A stretch of 64,000 nucleotides of DNA from Closterium sp. Naga37s-1 (lineage: Eukaryota; Streptophyta; Zygnematophyceae; Desmidiales; Closteriaceae), in assembly GCA_947471745.1 (NCBI GenBank), contig CANJKZ010000724.1, positions 1,116,001-1,180,000 of the forward strand. Direction: 5' to 3'. Position 1 is the stretch's first letter. Every line of letters begins with the position of its first letter. Under the pieces are notes generated by a model. The model made no database searches. It saw nothing but the letters and a program-made list of their open reading frames with translations, and was not told the DNA's origin. A program made the translations under genes and the position numbers. Positions 50,201 to 60,024 of the stretch are shown piece by piece.

Positions 50201-51311
50201 GTACTATGAGTAAGTGCGTCACTTACCATATGGTTGGTACACAAAGAGTAAGTGCGTCACTTACCTATATGGTTTGCAAGACTGAGTAAGTGCATCACTT
50301 TCCCATATCGTTGGTATACGGGATAAGTGCGTTGCTTACCATATGCTTGGTACAAACAGTATGTGCGTCTCTTATCCATTTGGTTGGTACAATAAGTAAG
50401 TGCGTCGCTTACCCATATGGTTGGTACAAAAGAGGATGTGCGTCACTTACCCATATTGTTGTTACAAAGAGTAAGTGTGTTACTTACGAATATGGTTGGT
50501 ACAAAGAGTATGTGCGTCACTTACCTATATGGTTGGTATACTGGATAAGTGCGTTGCTTACCATATAGTTGGTACAAACAGTATATGCGTCACTTACCCA
50601 TTTGGTTTGTACTATGAGTAAGTGTGTCACTTATCCATTTGGTTGGAACTATAAGAAAGTGCGTCACTTACCCATATGGTTGGTACAAAGAATAAGTGCG
50701 TCACTTACCTATATGGTTGGTAGACTGAGTTAGTGTGTCGCGTATCTATATGGTTGGTATGCTGGGTAAGTGCGTTACTTACCATATGGTTGGTACAAAG
50801 AGTATGTTCGTCTCTTACCCATTTGGTTGGTACTATAAGTAAGGGCGTCACTTACCAATCTGGTTGGTACACTGAGTAAGTGCGTCACTAACCCATATGG
50901 TTGGTACAAAGAGTAACTGCGTCAATTACCAATTTGGTTGGTACAATGAGTAAGTGCGTTACTTACCGATATGGTTGGTACAATGAATATGTGCGTCACG
51001 TATCCATATGGTTGGTACAAAGAGTATGTGCGCCTCTTACCCATTTGTTGGTACTATGAGTAAGTGGGTCACTTACCCATATGGTTGGTACAAAGAGTAT
51101 GTGCGTCTCTTACCCATATGGTTGGTACAATGAATAAGTGCGTCACTTACCCATATGGTTGGTACAAAGAGTATGTGCGCGTCTCTTACATATTTGGTTG
51201 GTACTATGAGTAAGTGCGGCACTTATCCATAGGGTACGTACGAATAGTAACTGCTTCACTTACCAATTTAGTTGGTACAATGTGTAAGTGCGTTACTTAC
51301 CCATTTGTTGG
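44201..51311. repeat. Satellite B, block 2 (largest)
   Basis: About 7.1 kb of diverged 37-bp satellite B units, the longest unbroken stretch of this satellite. Unit subtypes are mixed: ACAAAGAG, ACTATGAG, ACACTGAG, TATACTGGAT and TAGACTGAG forms, with many GAGTATGTGCGTCTCTTACCC variants. Many units depart from 37 bp by a base or more, especially to the right of about 49 kb. Open frames of 60-120 codons in both strands are repeat by-products (MVGTKSKCVTYPYGWYKE and like phrases) and not genes. No other feature is seen. Confidence 0.96.
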
Positions 51312-52330
51312 TGTAAGGGCCTAATAAACTCAGGCTATTAAGACTTAATCAAATTTTAAACCTCTCCTCGGGGTCACCTCCAAGGGTTCTTGGGTGCCAG
51401 GTACAAGACCAGCCCCTATCCTCGGGTCCGAGTTTGTAGAGAGAGGAGTCAAGAATGACTTTAGCAAGAGTACCTTGAAGACCGTCGATCGGATTAAGCT
51501 CACAATTCACTATCTCGAAGGGTCATTCAAAGAGCTTATAATAAACCAAGTTGCCTCGTGAAAAGTTCTGTCATTGCAGAGTTATGAATTGGACAGCGTG
51601 TCCCTTGCGTCGTAATGCTAGCGTACTAGCGTTGACTCGGTTGCATTTCGCCGTCGAACCGCGTTAGATACGAAATTCCAGCAAGGAAGGAATTCGCTTG
51701 AATCAATATGACTATATCCAGGGTACAAACAGAGAAGGAATAAATAGATAGAGCTAGCAGGGACCTTGGGAATCGACCTGGGAACAACCAGGGATGATCC
51801 CAAATGATTCCAAACAGAACCAACCTGGCTTGACAAAACAACCTGGGATAATACCAACCAGGTTCAGGTTCTAAAAACAGAACCTATTTCGTCCTAGTGC
51901 AACCAGAGAAAGGCTGGTTCCGCTGGTTTCCCCTGGCCATGAAGCATGCAGATACAGACAAACAACATCTAACCTTCACCTATTGTACCCCTATAGTGCC
52001 TGCCCTGCAAAACTATAGTTAACAAATTGAAACAGTACAATTTCGAGTTGGATAGAACTGAATCTGCGGAATCAAATCAACCGAACTGCAAAGCTTCCAT
52101 CTTGGGTTCCTTTGCGAGCTCGTCCTTTCTGCTTGCACTGTTCATAGTACAACGTTGTGCCGAAGAGCACATTGAGCAAGTACCTGCAAATGCATCAAGC
52201 GAAAATTGCGAAAGCAAATAAACACGCGAACACACCATTCACACGCAAATGCATTCGTATGCACATATTCGTACAAACAGACGCAGGATGTCGTGCAAAG
52301 TGAATTTGCACCCAACATGCTTCAATTACA
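51312..52330. mobile_element. AT-richer 1.0-kb insert, possible solo LTR
   Basis: This stretch interrupts satellite B and resembles nothing else here. It starts TGTAAGGGCC and ends CAATTACA, so the ends are TG...CA with a five-base inverted repeat TGTAA/TTACA, as in a solo LTR. No clean five-base target duplication is visible; the flanks share a near match, ATTTGTTGG at the left and ATTTGGTTGG at the right, which the satellite itself could explain. Inside, at about 51,715-51,950, CCTGG, CCAGG and AACCAGG words recur. AATAAA occurs several times, for example near 52,215. A 64-codon frame (52,027-52,221) has no recognisable product. It could also be another non-autonomous insert. Confidence 0.5.
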
Positions 52331-52666
52331 AATTTGGTTGGTATAATGAGTAGGTGCGTTACTTACCTATTTGGTTGGTACAATGAGTAAGGGCGTCACC
52401 TACCAATTTCGTTGGTACAATGAATAAGTGCGTCACTTACGTATATGGTTGGTACAAAGAGTATGTGCGTCATTTACCCATTTGGTTGGTACACTGGGTA
52501 TGTGCGTCACTTTCCCTAATCGTTGGTACAAAGAGTATGTGCGTTTCTTACCCATTTGGTTGGTACTATGAGTAAGTGCGTCACTTAGTTATATGGTTGG
52601 TACAAAAAGTTACTGCCTTACCCATTTGGTTGGTACAACGAGTAAGTGTGCTACTTACCCATATGG
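52331..52666. repeat. Satellite B, block 3
   Basis: About nine diverged 37-bp units between the AT-richer insert and Copia 3. The last unit ends in CATATGG, which includes the left target duplication of Copia 3. Confidence 0.95.
52662..52666. repeat. Copia 3 target-site duplication, left
   Basis: TATGG just before the LTR, matched by TATGG at 60,020-60,024. The two flanks rebuild a normal satellite B unit. Confidence 0.93.
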
Positions 52667-53657
52667 TGCGGAGATAACTCTATCAACGGGAGCTAGACTA
52701 TGGGCTAGGCACGGGGTAGGAGGGATCTCTGCGTTCGTTCACTTTGTCGTTCTCTAGCACTTGTGCGTTCACAGGGCAAAACTGCAAGAGTTTTACTAGC
52801 AAAGGTTGAGAACAAAATATAGCAACAACATTGGCATGCAAGACTACATCAGACCTAGCAAAGCTGCTGGTCGACTTCCAGCGCAGCACGGTCGACTGCG
52901 TGCCAGCACGACTTGGTCGACCGCGCTCCAGCAGAGCAAAGTCGCAGCTTGCCAACATTGCAAGTCCACGGTGTGCCAACGCTGAAGCAGGTTGGCTGCA
53001 CAGCGTTGCACTCGCAGGACAACGGTGCACCTGCTTCGCAAATGCATGCAGCTGGTTGGTGCACTTCTCCTTGTCACGTGCACAGCGCAGACGCCCAGCT
53101 CGACTCCACGCCAGCGACTGCGCCCACCAGCTACGGCGACCTCGGGATACCACCACCGAGGTCGGTCTCGCCACTACCACCTGGGCGACCGTCGCACTCC
53201 TCCGCAGAACCTCGTCACCCAGGTAACCTGGTCGACCAGGCAACCACCACGTCGACCAGCTGCTTCCTCGTGTGCCCGTCGACCTCCCAAGTCGACGACC
53301 ACCTTCAGTCGACCACACCAGGTCGACCACAACCTTGGTCGACCAGCTCCAGGTCGACAACCCACCTGGTCGACCAACTCCAGGTCGACCAGCACACCTG
53401 TCAGCCGACCACACCCAGTCGGCTTCCCCTGGTCGACGTCACCCAAGTCGACGCCCTCTACTGGTCAACCTCCCAAGTCGACCAGCCGAAGTTGGCGCCC
53501 TCCCAAAGTCGGCGCCCTTGCAGTGGCCCCCGTGCAGGTCGACCAGAACCCGTCGACCAGCTCCCCCACTGCTGCAGGTCGGTTTCACTCCTCACAGCCG
53601 ACCACGAAGTCGGCTCCGCCCAAGTGAGGACGGGGCCAACAACAACTCCCGTTGACA
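52667..53657 (-). repeat. Copia 3 3' LTR
   Basis: Runs TGCGGAGATAACTCTATCAA to CTCCCGTTGACA in plus-strand reading, so TG...CA. Near both ends lies the same word in opposite directions (ATCAACGGGAG and CTCCCGTTGA). The U3 side (53,228-53,560) carries about 15 GTCGAC palindromes. A possible TATA-like word (CTATATTTTG on the minus strand) lies near 52,810; this is weak. Confidence 0.93.
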
Positions 53658-53667
53658 CTCCCCTGCC
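53658..53667 (-). other. Copia 3 polypurine tract
   Basis: On the minus strand GGCAGGGGAG lies directly before the 3' LTR start TGTCAACGGG. Position and purine content fit the plus-strand primer site of LTR elements. Confidence 0.75.
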
Positions 53668-53785
53668 GCGTTCACGCTTGGGCACCCAGCCCATACGGCA
53701 GCACTGCTCGGAGAATAGCTCGTCGGCGTGTACCCAACACACAGCACGCTGGTCACCGCACCAGCCATGCAAGTGGGCATGGCAC

Positions 53786-54397
53786 CTACTGCTGCACGTC
53801 GTTGTCACCGTCGCCCACGTCGACCAGGCGCACCTGGCCGATTGCAACGGAGCACCGGTTGAAGGCCGGGTAGTGCAGCGCCTTCGTCAGGATGTCGCCT
53901 GGCTGCTCAGCGGTCGGGATGTACCTCAGTGAAAACTTCCCGCGCTTCACCATGTGTTGCAGCCAGGCTTGTCGCCGTTCCATGTGCTTGAGGTTGCCCG
54001 TCAACCCCATGCCCTCGGCGACCATGATGGCCGACTTGTTGTCCACCCGAAGGACAGTCGACTTCCTGGCATCCAGCTGCCGGAATTCTGCAAGAAGGAA
54101 ACGAAGGCGACGTCCCTCCTTGCCGGCTTCGGTGGCCGCCACGTACTCCGACTCGGTCGACGACAGCGTCGCGCACTTGATGCGCTGGCTCGACCAGGAG
54201 ACTGCGGCCCCTCCGTAGACGAACACGTAGCCGCCCGTGCTCGTCCGGTTCTGCTTGTCGCCGGCGTCGTCGGCGTCCACGTAGCCGACCAGCTTCAGCG
54301 ACTCAAATCCACCGCCGAACTCCAGGGAGGTGTCACGTGTGTTGGCGAGGTAGGCGAGGCAGCGGTCGACCTCGCGCCAGTGCTGGTCGCTCCTCAC
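53786..54397 (-). pseudogene. Copia 3 RNase H
   Basis: Minus strand, about 200 residues. RNase H_like motifs of copia are present: LVGYVDADDAGD with the first catalytic Asp, GGAAVSWSSQRIKCATLSST, ESEYVAATEAGKEG with the catalytic Glu, VLRVDNKSAIMVAEG with another Asp, and EQPGDILTKAL near the end. In a live element it would degrade the RNA strand during cDNA synthesis. This part is not found in Copia 1 and 2. Fossil. Confidence 0.9.
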
Positions 54398-55345
54398 CGT
54401 GAGGCCGCTCCCCAGCTTGCTGCAGGAAAAGGCGATGTCCGGCCTCGTCGTTGTCGCCGCAAACTGCAGCGAGCCGACCTTCTGCCGGTACTCCTCCTCC
54501 TGGCGCTCCTGTGCCTCTTCGTCGTCGAAGGTGAGCTCGGCATAGGCGTCGACCGAGACCGTCGTCTTTGGGGTGCGCCCAGTCTGGTCCTCGTCGAGAA
54601 AACGCCTACGCAGCTTATTTGCATAGCCCTGCTGGTGGAGCCACTACTTCCTCGCCGACCTGTCGCGCACGATCTCCAGCCCGAGGTACTTCTGCACCGG
54701 CGAGATCTCCCGCAGCTCGAAGGGGGCCTCCAGCAGCTCCTTCAGCATCTCGGCACTGCTGCTGGCAGCCAGCAGGTCGTCGACATAGACCAGCACCCAG
54801 CAGGCCACCTTGTCGTCACCGACCTTGAACTACAGAGCCTCGTCGACCTGGCTCTTCTTCCACCCGGCGCCGACCAGAACGTCGTTGAGCGCCTTGTACC
54901 ACAGCAGCGGCGACTGCTTCAGCCCGTACAGGCTCTTCAGCAGCTTACACACCCGGCCGATCCCGTCGGTGAAGTGGTCCGGCTGGTACATGTAGAGCAC
55001 CCGGTCGAGCTTGCTCTGCAGGAAGGCGTTCTTCTTGTCGAGCTTCATCAGGTTGAGGTTGAGCACGGCGACGATGCTGAGGAAGATCCTCAGCGTGACA
55101 TAGCTGCTCACCGGCGCGTACGTCTCGTCGTAGTCAGCGCCATACACCTGTGTGAAACCCTTCACGACCAGCCTCGCCTTCTCACGCTCGACGGTGTCGT
55201 CGATGCGGTACTTCGTCGTCAGCACCCACCGGTTCTTCATGATGTTCACCCCAGGTGGGCGTTCGACCAGCTCCCACGTCTCCATGCCGATGAGGCTGCG
55301 GATCTCCTCCTCCATGGCGGCCATCACCGCCTTGCCCTTCCAGCT
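54398..55345 (-). pseudogene. Copia 3 reverse transcriptase
   Basis: Minus strand. In order: WELVERPPGVNIMKNRWVLT, ARLVVKGFTQVYGADYDETY, LDKKNAFLQSKLDRVLYMYQ, LLKSLYGLKQSPLLWYKALN, then the catalytic VYVDD at 54,776-54,790 and the thumb-side segment that leads to RNase H. All fit copia RT. Copia 1 and 2 have Met where this copy has Lys in LDKKN. Broken fossil. Confidence 0.9.
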
Positions 55346-56380
55346 CGCCACGCCTCCTTCACCGTCATTGTCGAGATGTCCCAACGGTGTTCGGGGTCGG
55401 TGTGCATGTCGGGGTCGAGCTCCGGCAGGTCTTCGTCCTCCTCGGGGTCGTCGTACAGCTGGTCGTCGTCGACCTCGTCGTACACCGTGGTGAAGGCGGC
55501 TGTTACGAAGAAGTCAGGCGGCCTCGGAAGTCGGTCTGTCCGCCGTGGTACGACCTCCACCACGTTGCTGTCAGTGGACTCCTCGGCGTCCGCCTGCTCG
55601 GCTTCTTCTTCACCGGCGTTGCTGCCCTCAGCATCCTGCTGCACCACAGCCGGCGTCCCTGCCGACTTCTCCCCTGTGGTCGGCTCCCCTGCCAACCGCC
55701 CGGTCGCCGACTGCTCCTTGGTCGACTTGGCTGCTGCCTGCTCCCCTGTCGGTCGCTGCCTTGCCGCTGCCCCCTTCGCCGACTTCACCACCGTAGGCTT
55801 TACCTCGGCCTGCTCATCTCCTGCCGGCGTCGACTCCACTGTCAAGTCGACTTGCATGACGTCACGTCGGCTACCGGCGTTGCTCTTGGCCGGCGCCACA
55901 GGCGACGCCCCATTGCTCCCCTCATCGCCGGAGGCCGACAACGGAGTCAGCCCACGCAGGTCGGCCACGAGGGGAGGGGCAGGGGGTGCAGGGGGAGGGG
56001 AAGGAGGACGGACGACCTCGGGGTCCGTATCAACAAGCTCACCGACCTCGGCCAGCAGAGACAGCGTCGCCGCCGAGGTGTCCGTCGGCGGGGTGGTCGA
56101 CGTCCGTCCTGACGCCGGCCCGTGCTCCGACTTCCACCCATTCACCGACATGTTCTCGTAGAACACCACGTCTGACGTGATGACCACCCGGTTGTCGGCG
56201 ATGTCGAGGAGTTCCCAGCCTTTGCTCTCCTCGGACACGCCGAGATGAAGGCCCCACCTGGCCTTCGGCTTCAGTTTTCCACCACGCTGTTGTTCGGGGA
56301 CCAAGAACTGCGCCATGCAGCCCCACACCCGTGCCAGCGAAGTCGGGCTTCTTCCCGGTCAGCAGCTGGTATGGCATCGT
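55346..56380 (-). pseudogene. Copia 3 integrase C-terminal region and linker
   Basis: Minus strand. WGCMAQFLVPEQQRGGKLKP and ARWGLHLGVSEESKGWELLD mark the integrase C-terminal part. The linker to RT is rich in Pro, Ala, Glu, Lys and Thr, with blocks such as PPPAPPAPP, and ends in the acidic DLPELDPDMHTDPEHRWD. A 735-codon plus-strand open frame runs opposite this and neighbouring parts; it is a shadow of the GC-rich sense codons. Confidence 0.85.
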
Positions 56381-57000
56381 CCCCGGCAGCAACGTCGACC
56401 TCTCCAAGCAGTTGCGGATCCAGGCGGCCTGCCGTAGAGCAAGGTGCCACCAGTGGTGCTGCACGCCCATGTGCAGCAGCATCGTTCTCACCGACTCCAC
56501 CACCGTCCTCATCTCCCGCTCTGCCATGCCGTTTTGCTGCGGGGTGTACGGGCAGGTTAGGTCGTGGACTATCCCCTTGCCGTCCACGAAGTCGGTGAAC
56601 TTCTTCCCGAGGAATTCCCCACCCCGGTCAGAGCGCAGCATCAACACCGACTTCTTCGTCTGCCGCTCAGTCACCGCCAGCCACTGCACGAACTCCGGCA
56701 GCACATCCGACTTCTTGGCGACCGGCCTCACCCACACGTAGCGAGTCTTGCGGTCCTTCAGCAACAAGAAATAAAGGCTGCCGTCAATGGCAGCCACGCG
56801 GAACGGCCCGCACAGGTCGATGTGCACGACTGCCTGCACGTCGTCGGCGTCGGAGCCTTGGTCGGGGAAGGTGTGTCGCGCCAGCTTCCCACCGACACAC
56901 GAAACACACGGTGAGTCTGCGCCAGACGCCGACTTGCCCAATGGCGACCTCGTGCTTCGCCGAGCTCCGGATGTTGTCCATGGCGACGTGCGCAAGCCTT
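56381..57000 (-). pseudogene. Copia 3 integrase core
   Basis: Minus strand. Zinc-site cysteines CVSCVGGKLARHTFPDQGS, first catalytic Asp in VVHIDLCGPFRV, second in LMLRSDRGGEFLGKKF, and Glu in YTPQQNGMAEREMRTVVESV. The layout is that of a copia DDE integrase. Its target preference may explain the shared insertion site in satellite B (inference). Confidence 0.9.
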
Positions 57001-57530
57001 GCATGTAGTCTGTCCGGGGTCGACTTCGTCGCCGAGACTATCGCCCTCAGGGCCACCACATCCGTCATGGGCGACGTCGACTTCGCCGAGCAAGGACGCA
57101 GGTCGGTGCAGAGGACCCGGCCAGTGTAGGACGCCCGACCAAGGATGTCCCCTGCCGCCGAGACGAGAAGCATCTCGTCTCCGTCCTCCTGCAGCCTCAC
57201 ACCGTTCTCCTTCAGCTGGCCAGTCGACAGCAGGTTCGCGTGCACGCCCGGAACGTAGAGCACGTCGGGTATCAGCTCCTGCTTCCCCGCCTTCCCTTGC
57301 AAGGCGACCGTGCCCCGACCCTGGACGTCCTGCAGAGCCCCGTTGAAGCCACGCACGTGCTTCACGTCACCGCTCGGCTGTAGGTCGACGAAGACCTCCT
57401 TCGTCCCCATCAAGTGGTGGGAGCAACCACTATCGAGCAAAACTACCGCCGGTTTGGCCTGCACGGCTGCCGCCATCGCCTGGAAGTCCTCGCCAGCCTC
57501 TGGCGCCAACGAGACGGTCGACTCCACGAC
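57001..57530 (-). pseudogene. Copia 3 aspartic protease region
   Basis: Minus strand. VVLLDSGCSHHLMGTKEVF carries the retropepsin active-site Asp (about 57,408-57,435). FVDLQPSGDVKHVRGFNG, IPDVLYVPGVHANLLSTG and LQEDGDEMLLVSAAGD follow and are collinear with Copia 1 and 2. Confidence 0.88.
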
Positions 57531-58952
57531 GCCGACCAGCGAGCACGACGCCTCCTGGTCGTCTCGCCCTCTGCCGCCAGTAGAGGAGTCGGCGTCCTTT
57601 GCCGAGGTTGACGACTTGGTCGACTGCAACTCCTTACGCGGCTGGTTTCTACCTCGACGGGGACGACGGCTGCCAGGCCTCCCACGGCCTCCCTTGGCGT
57701 CGTCGTCGTCAGAGTCACTGCGGTCGGGGCACTCGAAGGAGAGGTGGTCGGGGTCGCCGCACAGCCAGCACTCCCGACGTCGACTTCCTCCTCCACGACC
57801 GCAATCCTTGGCCAACTTCTTCTTGTCGGCTTCCAACCACTGCTACTACCGCCGCTAGACTGCCCGCGCTGCCCCGGTCGACCACCTTGCTTGACCGGGG
57901 CGACGTAGTTCACCTGCGCCAGGAGCTCCGAAGGCGCTCAGCTTCCTGCATCGCCTCATCCTGCAGGATGTACGAGGTAAGAGAATCCTCGTTGAGTGTC
58001 GCCCTAGTACTCGGCACCAACGACAGTCGTTTCAGCAGGTTGTAGCTGCTCGTGAGCCCTTTGATAACGTGCGTGAGGTACGACGCCATTGAGTAGTGCA
58101 CGCCGGCCATCCTCATGGTGGCGAGAATTCGCCGAGCCCGGTTGCAGTAGTCAGTCGCCGTCTCCTCTTCGCCCATCCGTATGTGCGACAGTTGCTCCTC
58201 AAGCTGGCCGATGTACAGGTCGTCGGTGACCTGGTATGTGGACTCGATGAAGTGCCATGCCCGGTAGCCGGCGTCGAGGTACTCTCTGCACGACTTCAAG
58301 GCGATCTGCACGCCCGGCGTGCAGCACCGCGAGATGACCGTGAAGGTCAGCAACTGCACGGCGCGAAACTCCGCACGCAAGTCGGGGAAGTGTTCCTCCG
58401 GCGTCGCCACAGTGCCCCTGGCGAAGCCGATCAGCCCAGCCATCTCCAGCTGGGGCTCGATGGCTTCCTTCCAGGTGAGGATATCAGGTCGACCAACAAG
58501 CAGGGGGGTGACTGAGATCCTGTCCGGCGTAAACTTGAAGTAGCCGTAGCTCGATGCAATCCCTCCCGCTGTCACAGGGGTCGCCGACGTCAGCGACAAA
58601 CTGCTTCGTCGACCTCCGACGTCGCCTTGTGAGGAGCCTGCAGCCGCCGACGACCGCATCCCTCTCGCCTGAACGCCGCGGACTTCATCGGCGTGTATCA
58701 CACCTCCCTGCCTCGACGTACCTCCCGCACTACTGCCAACTTTGTCACCACCGGCGTTGACTCCCACGTGTTCACCGGTCGAGGAGAGGCAGGCCGAGAG
58801 GGGTGCTCCGTCGCCCACACGGTGTGGAGTCCAGCCTCGACGACCGCCCAGGGGATTGCTCCGTACTCCTGAGCCTCATGGCATCTCCTCGCATCCTCTA
58901 GCTGTGATTCCAGGGTGTCCACCACCCCCGTGTCACCTACGGCGCCTACCAT
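57531..58952 (-). pseudogene. Copia 3 gag with CCHC zinc knuckle
   Basis: Minus strand. The gag start MVGAVGDTGVVDTLESQLED is at 58,952, in the same place as in Copia 1 and 2. A Gly/Ser-rich N-terminal linker is followed by the capsid-like core (ISVTPLLVGRPDILTWKEAI, LEMAGLIGFARGTVATPEEH, REYLDAGYRAWHFIESTYQV). The CCHC knuckle CWLCGDPDHLSFEC lies at about 57,729-57,775 in an Arg/Gly-rich stretch. It is of retrotransposon gag (UBN2-like) type. Broken fossil. Confidence 0.88.
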
Positions 58953-59041
58953 AGTGACTATCGCACAGCTGCCGGCCTACGAACACGAATTAGGTAAGTG
59001 ACAACTATGTCGACCTGACTGAAAGGGAAGTCGTGTGCCGA

Positions 59042-59058
59042 CCACGCTCACCGCACCA
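59042..59058 (-). other. Copia 3 primer-binding site
   Basis: On the minus strand TGGTGCGGTGAGCGTGG directly follows the 5' LTR end ...ATCTCTGCA. Identical in Copia 1 and nearly so in Copia 2. The primer tRNA is not identified. Confidence 0.75.
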
Positions 59059-60019
59059 TGCAGAGATAACTCTATCAACGGGAGCTAGACTACGGGCTAG
59101 GCACGGGGTAGGAGGGATCTCTGCGTTCGTTCACTGAGTCGTTCTCTAGCACTTGTGTGTTCACAGGGCAAAACTGCAAGAGTTTTACTAGCAAAAGTTG
59201 AGAACAAAAGATAGCAACAACATTGGCATGCAAGACTACATCAGACCTAGCAAAGCTGCTGGTCGACTTCCAGCGCCGCACGGTCGACTGCGTGCCAGCA
59301 CGACTTGGTCAACCGCGCTCCAGCAGAGCAAAGTCGCGGCTTGCCAACGTTGCAAGTCCACGGTGTGCCAACGCTGCAGCAGGTCGGCTGCACAGCATTG
59401 CACTCGCAGGACAACGGTGCACCTGCTTCGCAGGTGCATGCAGCTGGTTGGTGCACTTCTCCTTGTCACGTGCACAGAGCAGACGCCCAGCTTGACTCCA
59501 CTCCAGCGACTGCGCCCACCAGCCACGTCGACCTCGGGATACCACGACCGAGGTCGGTCTCGCCACTACCACCTGGGCGACCGTCGCACTCCTCCGCAGA
59601 ACCTCGTCACCCAGGTAACCTGGTCGACCGGGCAACCACCACGTCGACAAGCTCCTTCCTCGTGTGCCCGTCGACCTCCCAAGTCGACGACCACCTTCAG
59701 TCGACCTCACCAGGTCGACCAGAACCTTGGTCGACCAGCTCCAGGTCGACAATCCACCTGGTCGACCAACTCCAGGTCGACCAGCACACCTGTCAGCCGA
59801 CCACACCCAGTCGGCTTCCCCTGGTCGACGTCACCCAAGTCGACGCCCTCTACTGGTCGACCTCCCAAGTCGACCAGCCGAAGTTGGCGCCCTCCCAAAG
59901 TCAACCAGAACCCGTCGACCAGCTCCCCCACTGCTGCAGGTCGGTTTCACTCCTCACACCCGACCACGAAGTCGGCTCCGCCCAAGTGAGGACGGGGCCA
60001 ACAACAACTCCCGTTGACA
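59059..60019 (-). repeat. Copia 3 5' LTR
   Basis: Plus-strand reading TGCAGAGATAACTCTATCAA to CTCCCGTTGACA, followed by TATGG. It aligns over its full length with the 3' LTR at about 97% identity by eye and has a slightly smaller GTCGAC cluster (about 59,620-59,920). Confidence 0.93.
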
Positions 60020-60024
60020 TATGG
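60020..60024. repeat. Copia 3 target-site duplication, right
   Basis: TATGG directly after the LTR end TTGACA; it matches 52,662-52,666. Confidence 0.93.

Larger units (their letters stand above)
52667..60019 (-). mobile_element. Copia 3: full-length Ty1/copia LTR element
   Basis: The most complete member of the family, 7.35 kb, minus strand, inside satellite B with TATGG duplications. From its 5' side (right): 5' LTR 59,059-60,019, primer-binding site, gag, protease, integrase, RT, RNase H, polypurine tract, 3' LTR 52,667-53,657. All expected parts are present in Ty1/copia order. The coding part is broken, with about six to ten reading-frame breaks. By hand I count about 30 substitutions over about 960 aligned LTR bases (around 3%); at an assumed 1e-8 per site per year this is roughly 1-2 million years. 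No envelope-like frame is seen between RNase H and the 3' LTR. Confidence 0.96.

Noticed and set aside
52027-52221. 64-codon plus-strand frame in the AT-richer insert
   Set aside because: Short, no recognisable domain, no supporting start or splice context; likely chance.
51301-52340. A 9-10 bp target duplication (Mutator-like) for the AT-richer insert
   Set aside because: ATTTGTTGG and ATTTGGTTGG at the flanks are normal satellite B words and not identical, and no long terminal inverted repeat is visible.
33014-56161. Long plus-strand frames opposite copia pol (408, 401 and 735 codons)
   Set aside because: They are antisense shadows of GC-rich sense codons, and their similarity between copies follows from the similarity of the sense strand. 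The known domains are all on the minus strand.
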